Positions 1 to 10,225 of a stretch of 64,000 nucleotides of DNA are shown piece by piece. The notes below the pieces were generated by a model that was not told the DNA's origin, ran no database searches, and saw only the letters and a list, made by a program, of their open reading frames with translations. The DNA comes from Marsupella aquatica. Its lineage: Eukaryota > Marchantiophyta. How positions within the stretch are numbered: the stretch's first letter is position 1; each line of letters starts with the position of its first letter. Where the stretch lies: NCBI GenBank assembly GCA_973895155.1, contig OZ316897.1:3348001-3412000 (forward strand), read 5' to 3'. The position numbers were made by a program, and so were the translations under genes.

Positions 1-716
1 AGTAAAAAAATGTCATCAATCATAGATGTTGTGAAGTAAAACATGTCGTTGCATGACATATTGTTAAGGAAAAGATGTGCAAAAAATGTCAATAAATTTC
101 TTGCTCAAAAGATGTCATTAAGTAAAAAAATATCACTGCCTAAAATATGTCTAAGTAATAAAAGATATAATTACCCAAAAATTGTTATCTAGTAAAAGAT
201 GTCATGGGGTAAAAAATGAGTGACAACAACCACAAAGTATCATCAGCTAAAAATTATTTTTGTCTTTGTATTTTTCATTTTTTTATTCCACACACCCCCC
301 CCCCCCCCCCCCTCTTTTACCGCTTTTGTACTATTTTTTGGTTTTGATATTTTTTATTACAGTATGTAATATTTGTAATCAATCTTATAACATAGATTAT
401 CATGGGGTATAGAACTAAGTATAATTAGATGGTACATAAAGTACTATACATAGATGGTCCATAGGATACTCATTATTGTGTATTGTCATTCCTGGCATTC
501 CCCTCTATTTATTGCTTGGAAAACATGTCACTCTTTACTTCACACCAAAGATAATATAATTTTAGTTTATTCCTTCTCTTGGTCAGCTTCTTTAATTTTT
601 GTGCCCTTCAAATTCAAATGACGACCACTCTATAAAAAGGCGCAAGTGTTTATTATAGAAGTTAATGTGTACTATAGTAGGGCATCTCAAATATTGGACA
701 CTAATACCATATGTGA
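1..716. repeat. Composite repeat, copy 1
   Basis: Non-coding AT-rich DNA in the same order of blocks as 717-8405. First come degenerate short repeats of the type AAAGATGTCAT..AAGTAAAA (1-240), then a C-rich block with an 18-base C run (295-312). A segment around TATTTGTAATCAAT follows (about 370-400), then short ATAGATGGT repeats (about 425-475). Last is a 160-bp tail containing CTATAAAAAGGCGCAA and ACTATAGTAGGGCATCT (541-700). The tail aligns by eye with 8235-8400. I see no gene. What the unit is (decayed transposon or tandemly duplicated local repeat) is not clear. Confidence 0.6.
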
Positions 717-720
717 CTAG

Positions 721-1330
721 TTGAATATCCGTGGGTTGCACAAAAGAAGTCAAGTCCGCCAAGATGTCGATAAAAAAAAAGATGTTGTGTCGCCCAAGAG
801 GTTGTTGAGAGAAAATATGTCATGTCGGCCAAGATGTCATGGAGAGAAAAGATGTCGTGTCGGCCAAGAGGTCGTTGAGAAAAAAAGATGTCTTGTTGGC
901 CAAGAGGTCGTTGAGAAAAAATGTGTCGTGTCGGCCAAGAAGTCGTTGAAAAAAAAGATGTCATATCGCCCAAGATGTCGTCAAGAAAAAAATTGTCATG
1001 CAGGCCAAGACGTCATTGAGAAAAAGATGTCGTGTCGGCAAAGACGTCATTGAGAGAAAAGATGTCGTGTCAGCCAAGACATTGTTGAGGGAAAATACTT
1101 GTGTGTTGCACAAAAGATGTCGTGTTGCACAAGATGTTGTTATGTGAAAGATGTCATGAAATAAAAAGAAGTCATTTTGCCAAAGATGTCATTATGTGAA
1201 AGATGTTGATAAGAAAAAGGTGTCATTTTGCCAAAGATATCGTGAAGTAAAGATGTTATAAGAAAAAAGGTGTTGTTTCACCCAAGTTGTCATTATGGGA
1301 ATGATGTTATGAAGTAAAAAGTCAAGGAGA
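721..1330. repeat. GATGTCGTGTCGGCCAAG minisatellite
   Basis: A degenerate tandem array with a period of about 34-37 bp. Each unit reads roughly AAAAGATGTCGTGTCGGCC followed by AAGAYGTCRTTGAGA. Clear units start near 851, 888, 922, 958, 992, 1025 and 1059, with decayed units on both sides. Because the period is often a multiple of 3 and stop codons are rare in the unit, both strands stay open for about 100 codons. I regard this as a by-product of the repeat and not as coding sequence. Confidence 0.8.
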
Positions 1331-1781
1331 GAAGGAGCGAGTCTTTTTCTTTGTTTTGTTTTTTACCCAAAATGCCCTTGCATTTTATTTACTAAATGAT
1401 ATTGTTTGTCGAAAGATGTCAATGTACGTGTAACAGATGAGGTTGTGCTAAAGATGTAGTTCAGAAAAATTGCCATGTTGCTAAAGATAGCTTGAGTAAA
1501 AGATTTTGTTTGTTAGAAAGATCTCATTGCATAAAAGATGATGAGGTGACATCAACCACCAAATATAACACAGTGACAATGATTTTTCTCTTTGCTTTTG
1601 TCATTTTTTTCCTTTCAAACCTCAACAAACCACCCCAAACCAACCCCCCACACCCCACCCCCTTTGGTTCACTCAGTTTTATTACTTTTTGGTCTCTTTT
1701 TCTCTCGTTGATTAGATTATGCCCTACTTGATTGACTATGTGATATTTGCAATTAAACTACTATCATTATGTAGCCCTGGA

Positions 1782-2074
1782 TGTAAGAAACCGTCGGCTC
1801 CTGACTAGACAGCAATGCGGAAACATGAGAGACACTCAATTAGACGCTACACCGACGAGACACCCCGAGTGGAGAAACTCCTGAAGGCTCCATAGCAAAT
1901 GAGAGTACATGTGAAGAATGAGGGAGAGAGTTCTCTCCCTCCAGCCTATACCCCCCAAGGGGGCCAAGATGAGTGGGCCTAAACTAAACGGATCTTATCC
2001 TAATGTAATCCAGGGTTAACTAACCCTAGTAAGGCCAAACTAACTAAGTTAGGAACTCGAGTCAATTCCTAACA
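1782..2074 (-). repeat. 3' LTR of the copia element
   Basis: A 293-bp terminal repeat which, because the element lies on the minus strand, is the 3' LTR. It matches 7724-8016 except for about five substitutions, clustered near 1841, 1990 and 2050. The outer edge adjoins target duplication copy CTGGA at 1777-1781. The inner edge adjoins the polypurine tract. Confidence 0.95.
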
Positions 2075-2086
2075 ATCTCCACCTTG
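2075..2086 (-). other. Polypurine tract of the copia element
   Basis: On the minus strand the bases directly before the 3' LTR read CAAGGTGGAGAT. This is a purine-rich tract of the kind that primes plus-strand DNA synthesis in plant copia elements, and it is followed immediately by the LTR start TGTTAG. Confidence 0.85.
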
Positions 2087-2141
2087 ACTCCAGTTCACAC
2101 AATGAGTCAGGTGATATACAATACGTAACTAAGTAACATAT

Positions 2142-5100
2142 CTACATAGTTTCCAGTTTGGCCCTAACATTAATAATATCCACACAATGACTAAAGCTAT
2201 TGGTAGGTAAAACTTTGGTAAGCATGTCTGCCGCATTCTCCTCTGAAGCCACCTTCTCCAGAAACATTTGCTTCGTCTCAATCACCTCACGGATGAAGTG
2301 ATAACGAATATCAATGTGTTTTGTCCTGGCATGGAACACAGGGTTCTTAGCCAGATGCAAAGCACTTTGACTGTCGCACAGCAACACCGGTCTTTCAGGT
2401 GAAAGACCTAGATCACTCACCAATCTCCGTAGCCAGATCAGCTCCTTGGTTGCCTCACATGCAGCCATGTACTCAGTCTCAGTAGTAGACAACGCAACAC
2501 AAGATTGAGTTGCCGACTTCCAACTAATACAACCTCCACCCAGCATAAACACATAGCCTGTAGTAGATTTCCTGTTATTCAAGTTACCAGCATAATCTGA
2601 ATCTACAAAACCTTCCAACTCTAATGTAGGGTCTGCTTTACCGTCAAATAAGATCCCACAATCTAAGGTACCTTTCAGATACCGCAAAACCCACTTCACT
2701 GCTTCCCAGTGAAGCTTACCAGGATTTGCCATAAATCTGCTCAAAATGCTAACAGCGTGGGCAATGTCAGGTCTAGTGCATGTCATTGCATACATCAAAC
2801 TACCCACAACACTATCATAGGGAACATGTTTCATCGCCAGTCTATCACTCTCACTAGAAGGGCAATCATTCTTTGAGAGTTTAAAGTGGGAGGCCAATGG
2901 AGTACCAACTAGTTTTGCATTCTCCATTCCATACTTGGCAAGTACCTTCTCCAAATACTGCCTCTGAGACAACCATAATTGCCTTTGCTCCCTGTCACGA
3001 TGAATCTCCATCCCTAGTATCTTCTTGGCCTGACCCAAGTCCTTCATTGAAAACTCCTTACTCAGCATTGCTTTCAGATGGGCAACATCAGACTTATTCT
3101 CAGCCAGGATCAGCATGTCATCCACGTACAATGCCAGCACAATGTAACCAAAGCATGAGTAATTCTCCACCTCCTTCATGTAAATACAACAATCATGTTC
3201 ACTTCGTGTGAACCCCTGAGATAACATGAAGGAATCAAAACGCTTATTCCACTGTCTGGGACTCTGCTTCAATCCGTATAACGAGCGCAAGAGCTTACAC
3301 ACCAAGTGTCTGGTCTTCTCATCAATAAAGCCTGGAGGCTGAGTCATATAAATCTCCACATCAAGCAATCCATGCAGGAAAGCAATAATTACATCCATCT
3401 GATCTAACTCAAGATCATAGAATGCCACAATCGCAAGTAAAACACGGATAGTAGCGAGTTTGACAACTGGTGAGAAAATCTCCGTGTAGTCCAAGCCCTC
3501 CTTCTGGGTGTACCCTTTGGCCACAAGGCGTGCCTTGTAAGTGCCATCCTGCTTCTTCTTGTACAACCATCTACACGGAACCAGTGTTTTCCCGCGAGGC
3601 ATGTCAGTCAAGCGCCAAGTTGAATTCTTCTTCAAAGAATTCATCTCCTTCAACATCGCCTCCATCCACTTAGCCTTCTCTAGAGAGGCCATAGCTTCTT
3701 CATAGCTAGAGGGGTCTCCATCTTCAGTAAGCAAAACAACACCGGGATCATCGTCATGTGCAACAACGTGAACACGAGGATCTACAAAACCAAATCTATC
3801 AGGGGGTTGGCCAAAATTGGCCCTGGTGGAGCGCCTTGGTTGAGGAATTGCTCCTCTACCAGAGGGACCAGCAGCTTCCTCATCACCACCAAGCTCCACC
3901 ATAGTGGGTTCCTCCACCTGTTCCTCCTGAATATCCCGGGGTCTTGACAACCATTCTTTGTCAAAAACAACATTTATGCTCACAACTGCCTTGCAATCGA
4001 CAGGATCCCACAATTTATAGCCCTTCTGCCCAGGACTAAAGCCTAGAAAAATACATTTCTTAGACTTGGGATCTAACTTAGACCTGTGTGTCTGCTCAAT
4101 GTGAACATAGGCAACACAACCAAAAACTCGGAGTCTAGAGTAATCAGCAGGTCTCTTATACCACAACTCAAATGGAGTCTGCATCAACTTACTACTATGC
4201 GGTGACAGATTGTAGACGTATGCAGCTTGGTTGACAGTTTCAGCCCAAAAGTTGTTAGGCAACTTGGACTTACATAGCATGCTGCGTGCTTTTTCCAGTA
4301 ATGTCCGATTCAACCGTTCTACAACTCCATTCTGCTGCGGGGTCTTCGGTACAGTGTAATGACGCTTGAGGCCAAGGTCCCGACCAAATTGATCAAACTC
4401 ATTGGACTTATACTCGCCACCGTTATCGGACCGAACACACTTCAACTCCTTCCCAGTTTGTAGCTCTACCATGGCTTTCCACTCCTTGAAAATCTCAAAG
4501 ACTTGAGACTTCTCCTTCATGTAGTACAACCAACACAGTCGAGAGTAATCATCTACAAACGTCACAAAATATCTGGCTCCACCCAACGATGGCTCCGGCG
4601 CTGGACCCCAAACATTCGAATGTACATACTCAAGAATCTCATGAGAATGGTATGAACTAGAACTGAAACTCACTCTCCTCTGCTTGCCGAAGATGCAATC
4701 TTCACAGAAAGATAGTTTACCAGATTGAGCGCCTTGCAGCAAATCTCTGTTTGCCAAGGCTGCCAATCCTTTACCACTCAAGTGCCCCAACCGTGCATGC
4801 CACAAATCTATGGCTTGTGTGCGACCAAATGTTGAGGGTGCTTCAATTGAAGCAGCCGTAGATGACTCTATAGCAGATGTTGCCGCTGCATCCGAACGTT
4901 CCACCACAGAATCCACATGCTCCACTCTAGGAGCAATGACATCTCCTTCCAAGATGTACAAATTATTCTGCCGTAGCGCCTTAATCAAAGATATATCATC
5001 TTTGACGACAAAGAGCACACCATCACGTGCAGTGAAATGAGATCCACCAACTTCCAAAGCACCAAGAGAAATCAAATTCTTAGAGATGTCTGGTATGTGT

Positions 5101-6158
5101 CTGACTTGCGTCAGTGCTCGCACAACACCATCAAACATCCGGAATTTGATAGTCCCCATGCCAACAATTGCACATCGGACTCCATTTTCGATTTCCACAG
5201 TACCGGTACAAGGTTGGTAAGTGGAGAAATATGATTGCATTGGACACACGTGATAAGAGGAACCCAAATCCAACATCCATTTATTGTCATACACAGAATT
5301 CACAGCACCAATACATAGCACTTCAGCAACATCCTCATTATCAGCAATCACAATACCAGCTGACGATGAGGACGCACCATTGGAAGTAGGACGCTTCTGC
5401 TTTGATAGAGAAGGACAATTCCACTTGGTGTGGCCCTTCTCATGGCAATGCCAACACTGAACTTTCTTACTACGGGACTTAGATTTAGATCTACTATGTG
5501 ATTTAGATCTAGACTGATCCGTAGTACGCTCCGTCGATCTGCCTCTAACCACTAAGGCAGCAGACTCATTGTCACGGCCAGAAAGTTGTCGATTGCCCCA
5601 TTCTGCAAGAACGGTAGCCTTCACCTCATCCAATTTCAACATAGACTTGTCATGTGTGATGACCGTCACCAATGTTGAATAGGTCTAAGGAAGCGACATC
5701 AACAAATGCATCGCAAGTTACTCATCGGTCAACTTGTCTCCCACCGTGGTCACCTCATGCACAATCTCATCGAAGAGACTGAGGTGATCACGCATGTTGC
5801 CACCATCCTTCAACTTCAACCTGAACAGCCGCTCCAAGTGATAAATGCGAGTAGTCAATGAAGTACTCTGGTATAGCTGAGTAAGCATATCCCAGATCTT
5901 CTTGGCATTCCAATCCATCCTCAACATGTTCTTGAGAATGTTGTTTGCCAAGAACAACTCAATTGTGCTACACGCCTGCACCGACATGTCCTCCCACTCC
6001 TCATCTGTTAGATTCGAGGGTTTCACTCCAGTGAGGGTCTTCTCAAGACCTTGCTGGATCAACACATTGGTCACCTTTCGAGTCCAGAGGCTGAAGCTGA
6101 CCTTCCCGTCAAACTTCTCCACCTCAAACTTTGGCGCTGCAAGCTTTCTTGAAGTCAT
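2142..6158 (-). pseudogene. Ty1/copia gag-pol polyprotein, interrupted by two stops
   Basis: One continuous frame of 1339 codons starts at the ATG at 6158. It is broken by TAA at 5720-5718 and TAG at 5687-5685, eleven codons apart near the end of Gag; no frameshift is seen. The 1176-codon downstream part shows the nucleocapsid zinc knuckle CWHCHEKGHTKWNC (residues 73-86 of that part) and a protease site reading DLG where D-S/T-G is normal (135-137). The integrase has an HHCC finger and TFVDDYSR / RSDNGGEY / QQNGVVERLNRT motifs. The reverse transcriptase has QMDV and YVDDM, and RNase H contains CDSQSALHLAKNPVFHARTK. The gag part begins MTSRKLAAPKFEVEKFDG. Family identity is certain; inactivity is inferred from the stops and the altered protease site. 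Confidence 0.93.
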
Positions 6159-7709
6159 TGATGCTGCTACAAACACACAGGAAACACACAACCAAAATAC
6201 CTCCACCCAAAAATTCACCAAAAAATGAAAGTTCACGAAAGTGGAAATGGAATGCACCGCCGCGTAGCCTGCAAGGTACACTGCCAAGATCTGAAAACAA
6301 TTTGATGAAAAACTTCTTCAGCAAAAACTTATTCAACCCGGACCGGAGGTGGGTCAAAATGGCCGTTTTGACCCCCGACGGGTATCTTAGGTCCCGAAAA
6401 AATTTCGCAATAGTTAACTGTAAATTGATTTCACAGGCCCGTGCTCAACTCCCTTGAGCATCCCCTTGCAAAGTCTTACGGAAAAATTCTTCCTCGACGA
6501 CTGCTGAAATTGGAATTTTTGGCCAAAAATCAGCTCTCTGGAAAAGTATCTTTTGGAGGGAATCAAAGTACAGTTGAATTTTACAGTAGAAGGCACCCAG
6601 TAATGACACATGTCCGGCTCAAAAGAAACCCCAATGCGTGAAAAGAAAAACAGATGTTTCCTGTGTAAAAGTCATCGGAGGTACTCGCCCCACAGACTTC
6701 CACAAAAAAATTCTCGTTCACACATTTGTTCCCCTCGCGCCACCTGTCCCCAAGAGCATAGGGCCTCACGCCCCCTAAGCTCCTCCTTAAAGTGCTTCCG
6801 AGCCCTCCTGGCTCATCATAGGGCTTAGAGCCCCTTTTAAAATCTCCCAAAAAAAGAGGGAATTAAATTCTCCTCCCATCCACTCCTTAAGTACTTAGGG
6901 CCTTGTGCCCACGTTAAATGCTCCCAAGAGAAGGGAGTGCCTCGCTGCCCCTCTCCTCCTCTTCAAAGCTCTTTGGGCCTTGTGCCCCCATCTTTACGTA
7001 CCTGCACAGAGCCTTGTGCCCTATTAAAGAGTTCCTGAGAGGATGGAGCTATGAACTCCCCCTCCCCTCTTACTTTAAGACTGTACCTGCAGGTACAATC
7101 GTACCTGCACAAGCCGCCTCGGGCTACGCCTCCTTAGGGCCTCGTGCCAAGAGCTCCCGTGGGAAGGGAGCCATGTACGCGCCAGGGAATACCGTCCGAC
7201 ACGCCGTATAAGGTTGCGTGCGGCGACCACAATGAGTATACAAAAGAGTAGAAAATTGCAACAACTGCCCCACAAGACACGACCTTTTTACGAAGAAAAA
7301 AGCACCCCCGACGACCCCACAAGTGATTCATCTAACCACTAAGAGCCATAGTCGAGAGTTCCAAGCACTTAAACGAGCAATACATAAGATAAGATTGTTC
7401 CACACTCGTCGGATGAAACGTTGTGAAACTTCCACCGTGACGTAGTGCCCGTCGATGCGCACAATAAATTGCCGGATTGTCCTCCCAACAGTTTTCTTAG
7501 ACCCACTGTGACCCCGACTGTGACACATCCGATACTTCACGATGAAGCTTCAATCGGAAAACCGTCACCGCTTTCAAACACGAAACTATTAACGCAAACC
7601 GACCAGTGAAATGATCACGCAACCGTCGACGATGATTCAATCTTCCACCTCGATCCAACACAACGAAACGCTCTCACCACTGCCCAGGCCACCGAACCAC
7701 GAACGCGAG
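6159..7709 (-). other. Long untranslated leader of the copia element
   Basis: About 1.55 kb separates the primer binding site from the gag ATG, a long leader for a copia element. No long frame with recognisable protein is seen. Between about 6740 and 7170 short blocks of the type GGGCCTTGTGCCC and AGAGCC..CTCCT recur at roughly 60-110 bp spacing, suggesting a degenerate internal repeat. A 16-bp perfect palindrome TGTACCTGCAGGTACA lies at 7082-7097, with GTACCTGCA repeated just beside it. Confidence 0.6.
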
Positions 7710-7721
7710 GCTCTGATACCA
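7710..7721 (-). other. Primer binding site (initiator-Met tRNA)
   Basis: On the minus strand, two bases inside the 5' LTR, the sequence reads TGGTATCAGAGC. This is the standard plant retrotransposon primer site complementary to the 3' end of initiator methionine tRNA. It fixes the element's orientation. Confidence 0.93.
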
Positions 7722-7723
7722 CT

Positions 7724-8016
7724 TGTAAGAAACCGTCGGCTCCTGACTAGACAGCAATGCGGAAACATGAGAGACACTCAATCAGACGCTACACCGACGA
7801 GACACCCCGAGTGGAGAAACTCCTGAAGGCTCCATAGCAAATGAGAGTACATGTGAAGAATGAGGGAGAGAGTTCTCTCCCTCCAGCCTATACCCCCCAA
7901 GGGGGCCAAGATGAGTGGGCCTAAACTAAGCGAATCTTATCCTAATGTAATCCAGGGTTAACTAACCCTAGTAAGGCCAAACTAACTAAGTCGGGAACTC
8001 GAGTCAATTCCTAACA
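7724..8016 (-). repeat. 5' LTR of the copia element
   Basis: A 293-bp repeat matching 1782-2074. Being next to the primer binding site it is the 5' LTR. Its outer edge is followed by the target duplication CTGGA at 8017-8021. Confidence 0.95.
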
Positions 8017-8021
8017 CTGGA

Positions 8022-8180
8022 TGCATGGATGATATAGCATGGATGGTAGAGGGAGGAGCATGGTATTGCATGGATGGTAGAAGGAATTAAGAGGTAGCAT
8101 GGATGGTAGAGGGAGGGGCATGGTATAATATGGATAGTAGAGGGAAGAGCATATAATTTGTATACATGGATAGTAGAGAG
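8022..8180. repeat. GGATGGTAGAGGGAG minisatellite
   Basis: Four to five degenerate units built on CATGGATGGTAGAGGGAGG..CATGGTAT occur in tandem, spaced roughly 30-45 bp. They begin immediately after the copia target duplication. A weaker relative (ATAGATGGTCCATAGG) occupies the equivalent position in copy 1 at about 425-475. Confidence 0.7.
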
Positions 8181-8405
8181 AATAATTACTTTGTCTTTTT
8201 CCTTCTAGTTTGGGGACACATGTTCACTTTTTCATTCACACCAAATATAATTCATTTGTTTTTATTGCTTCCACTTTTTGCATTTTCTGTTTTTTCACCC
8301 CAAAAGCTACTCCAAATTTGAATGAGGACCATTGCATAAAAAGGCGCAACCTTGTATTATAGTTCTTGATATGGACTATAGTAGGGCATCTGAAATATTG
8401 AAACA

Positions 8406-8756
8406 AAAAAAACACCTCATGGGTGTCCTGCAGTGTGCTCGGGCACATCAATTGGTAGATATAGCCAAGCAATGATATTTTTGAGCTCTCAGAGTTGAAT
8501 GGGGTCACAAGGGTGTGTGAAAATAGCACCATGAGTCAATGAACACACTGAAACTAGGGCCTCTCCTCATAGTAGATGCCCCTCCGTGTTTCGGTCATGA
8601 CTCCTGGGCGTGACTGATTGGGTCTCACATTTGGTGCCCGGCCAGTCGTTCCCACTTCCCCGGGCCACAACACTCCCAGACGAGGTCACAGACAAAAATT
8701 TATTGTATTGGAGACGCCCTAGAGTCATCCCCAGTGTCATCCCGGTCCGCATAGGT
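8406..8756. other. Unassigned spacer before the LINE
   Basis: About 350 bases of non-coding sequence between the composite repeat and the LINE target duplication. It is less AT-rich than the repeat to its left. I see no frame, RNA gene or repeat unit that I can name. Confidence 0.5.
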
Positions 8757-8776
8757 CATGCCCGACATATTAACTT
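8757..8776. repeat. LINE target-site duplication, left copy
   Basis: A 20-bp perfect direct repeat of 10206-10225, beginning CATGCCCGACA and ending TTAACTT. On its right it adjoins CTTTTTTTT, the complement of the LINE poly-A tail. Long perfect duplications are the hallmark of target-primed reverse transcription. Confidence 0.9.
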
Positions 8777-10205
8777 CTTTTTTTATGAATAATTTAAATT
8801 TATAAAGAACGGAGAACGGGCCGGGGGCAAACACCACCCAAACCGAGGAACAAAAGAGAAGGGGGAAGGCCACACTCCCGGGGCCAAAGTACCTCCCCCC
8901 CCCCCACCCACGACCAGTAACCCTCAATCGGGCCACCTGGTCCAAAAGGCCCACAGATCCCCGTACTCAATCGTGGTCCACCTGGGGAGCATACACACAG
9001 ATCTACTCATCGCATAGTCCCTATTGACCCTGTATTGCTCACTAGTCGTATTGAACCAAAATTTATCGCAGTCTCTATCGATCCGTTGCCTATGATACCT
9101 CTGGTTTTGTCTGCAATAAAAGGCCTGGTCAACCTCAGCAGCCTGACTGTGTTGACCAGGTCTGTGGCATTTCCTACCGAAGGACCTAGACTCAACCTTG
9201 CTAATGTTTCTGGCCCTGGAATAGCCATGGTGCAAGATGTTGCTGCACTCACTGGCAAAGCTAAAGGAATGCATACTCATCACTACTAGTTGGAATTGGC
9301 AGCATTCCCAAGAATTGGGAGTGTTCCTTTCTTTCCATAATTCATTGCTCAGTTCAATGATAAGCACCAGTGGTCCAGGGTTGTGCTTTTGGACCAACAC
9401 AGCAATGCGAATAGAATCAAACAAATTATCCTGCAGTCTATTCAGGTAAGTGGAATGAGATAACAAAGTCTTGATTTCGCGCCACCGGTTCCCCACCTTG
9501 TTGCAGCTGTAGAAAAGGTGGCTCGTGTCCTCAAAGCTGGTGTTGCATCTTTCACATAGTCCAGGGCTAACTCCCCAGTGGTGAGCCCGACCGTTTGTGA
9601 CGAAGCCATGATGGAGCAGACGCCAGATGAAGAACCTGACCTTGGGGAAAGACCACCCACCCCAAATCTTCTTCCACCAACGTTTCCAGTCGGTTGCGGA
9701 CTCCAGCTGACCCCACCTTCTACTAACCATAGTGTTATCAGTGTCGGTGCCCTGGGCAGGGGAGGCCCACGTACTTGTTGGGAATTTCCACCCACAGTTG
9801 CGGGAGGTCCATTCCCACCTCCACCCTTGGCATTTGTGGAGTTGAAACTCCAAGGGAGGATCCCTGATAGTTAGCTCATGAATCATAGAATTCTCTGTAG
9901 GTATTCAGCCAGACTTGTCTGGTACTCCTGATCCTGGAAATGAGCTCCTCCCTATCCCTCCAACAATGTTCTGGGGTGATCAGATCACCCACCCTCTTGA
10001 TCCTCCTGTTGGCGAAGAAGCGTCTAAGATCCACTTGCTCCTGCCGTCTTCCAAACTTATCCTTGAAGAAAAGAATCATGGCTTGCTCGATCGAGATTTG
10101 TTTAGGGATTGATCCCTCATGAAAGGAAAAGTGGAGGCGAGGGAATTGAGAGGTCCAGCTCTTAAGAAGGTGCCGGATGGTATAGGACCCCAAGATTCTG
10201 ATTTC
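8777..10205 (-). mobile_element. 5'-truncated L1-type LINE
   Basis: A 1429-bp non-LTR retrotransposon fragment on the minus strand. A short A tail (T run at 8777-8785 on the plus strand) marks its 3' end, and 20-bp perfect target duplications flank it (8757-8776 and 10206-10225). It keeps only the end of the second open frame (linker after the reverse transcriptase and the zinc-binding domain) plus a 3' untranslated part with an 11-base C run (8895-8905). It is dead on arrival through 5' truncation, as is usual for LINE copies. Confidence 0.9.
8924..10205 (-). pseudogene. LINE ORF2 C-terminal fragment (zf-RVT domain)
   Basis: Two overlapping frames on the minus strand (10205-9876 and 9886-8924) join across one frameshift near 9880. 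The first encodes the basic linker that follows plant LINE reverse transcriptases (RRFFANRRIKRVGDLITPEH). The second carries the reverse-transcriptase zinc-binding domain: a WSFPKVRFFIWRLL block, then CERCNTSFEDTSHLFYSC with the C-x2-C..H..C spacing, then ELWKERNT. After about 9400 similarity fades and the remaining frame may not have been coding. The reverse transcriptase core and endonuclease are absent. Confidence 0.85.
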
Positions 10206-10225
10206 CATGCCCGACATATTAACTT
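10206..10225. repeat. LINE target-site duplication, right copy
   Basis: A perfect 20-bp copy of 8757-8776. It marks the point where reverse transcription of the LINE stopped and the truncated 5' end was joined to host DNA. Confidence 0.9.

Larger units (their letters stand above)
1782..8016 (-). mobile_element. Full-length Ty1/copia LTR retrotransposon
   Basis: A 6235-bp element on the minus strand. It is bounded by 293-bp LTRs (1782-2074 and 7724-8016) that begin TG and end CA and differ at 5 positions by eye (about 98.3% identical). It is flanked by the 5-bp target duplication CTGGA (1777-1781 and 8017-8021). The primer site matches the initiator-Met tRNA 3' end and the polypurine tract sits next to the left LTR. 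Domain order gag, protease, integrase, reverse transcriptase, RNase H is that of Ty1/copia. The high LTR identity indicates a fairly recent insertion. The gag-pol frame carries two stop codons, so this copy is probably not autonomous. Confidence 0.95.
717..8405. repeat. Composite repeat, copy 2, split by a copia element
   Basis: This second copy has the same block order as 1-716. A GATGTC minisatellite (721-1550) is followed by a C-rich block (1625-1670) and a TATTTGCAATTAAAC segment (about 1743-1770). The copia element (1782-8016) comes next, then a GGATGGTAGAGGGAG minisatellite (8022-8180) and the shared tail (8235-8400) with CATAAAAAGGCGCAA and ACTATAGTAGGGCATCT. The copia insertion fell just before the second minisatellite. 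Together the two copies form a head-to-tail pair; without the insertion copy 2 would span about 1.45 kb. Confidence 0.55.

Noticed and set aside
701-1053. Overlapping open frames of 90 and 110 codons on both strands
   Set aside because: They coincide with the 34-37-bp minisatellite; the repeated peptide pattern and openness on both strands come from the repeat.
2897-5389. Several plus-strand frames inside the copia region
   Set aside because: Antisense shadows of the gag-pol frame; none has family resemblance.
9442-9874. Frames of about 100 codons on both strands in the LINE
   Set aside because: They overlap the zinc-binding domain frame and are its shadows.
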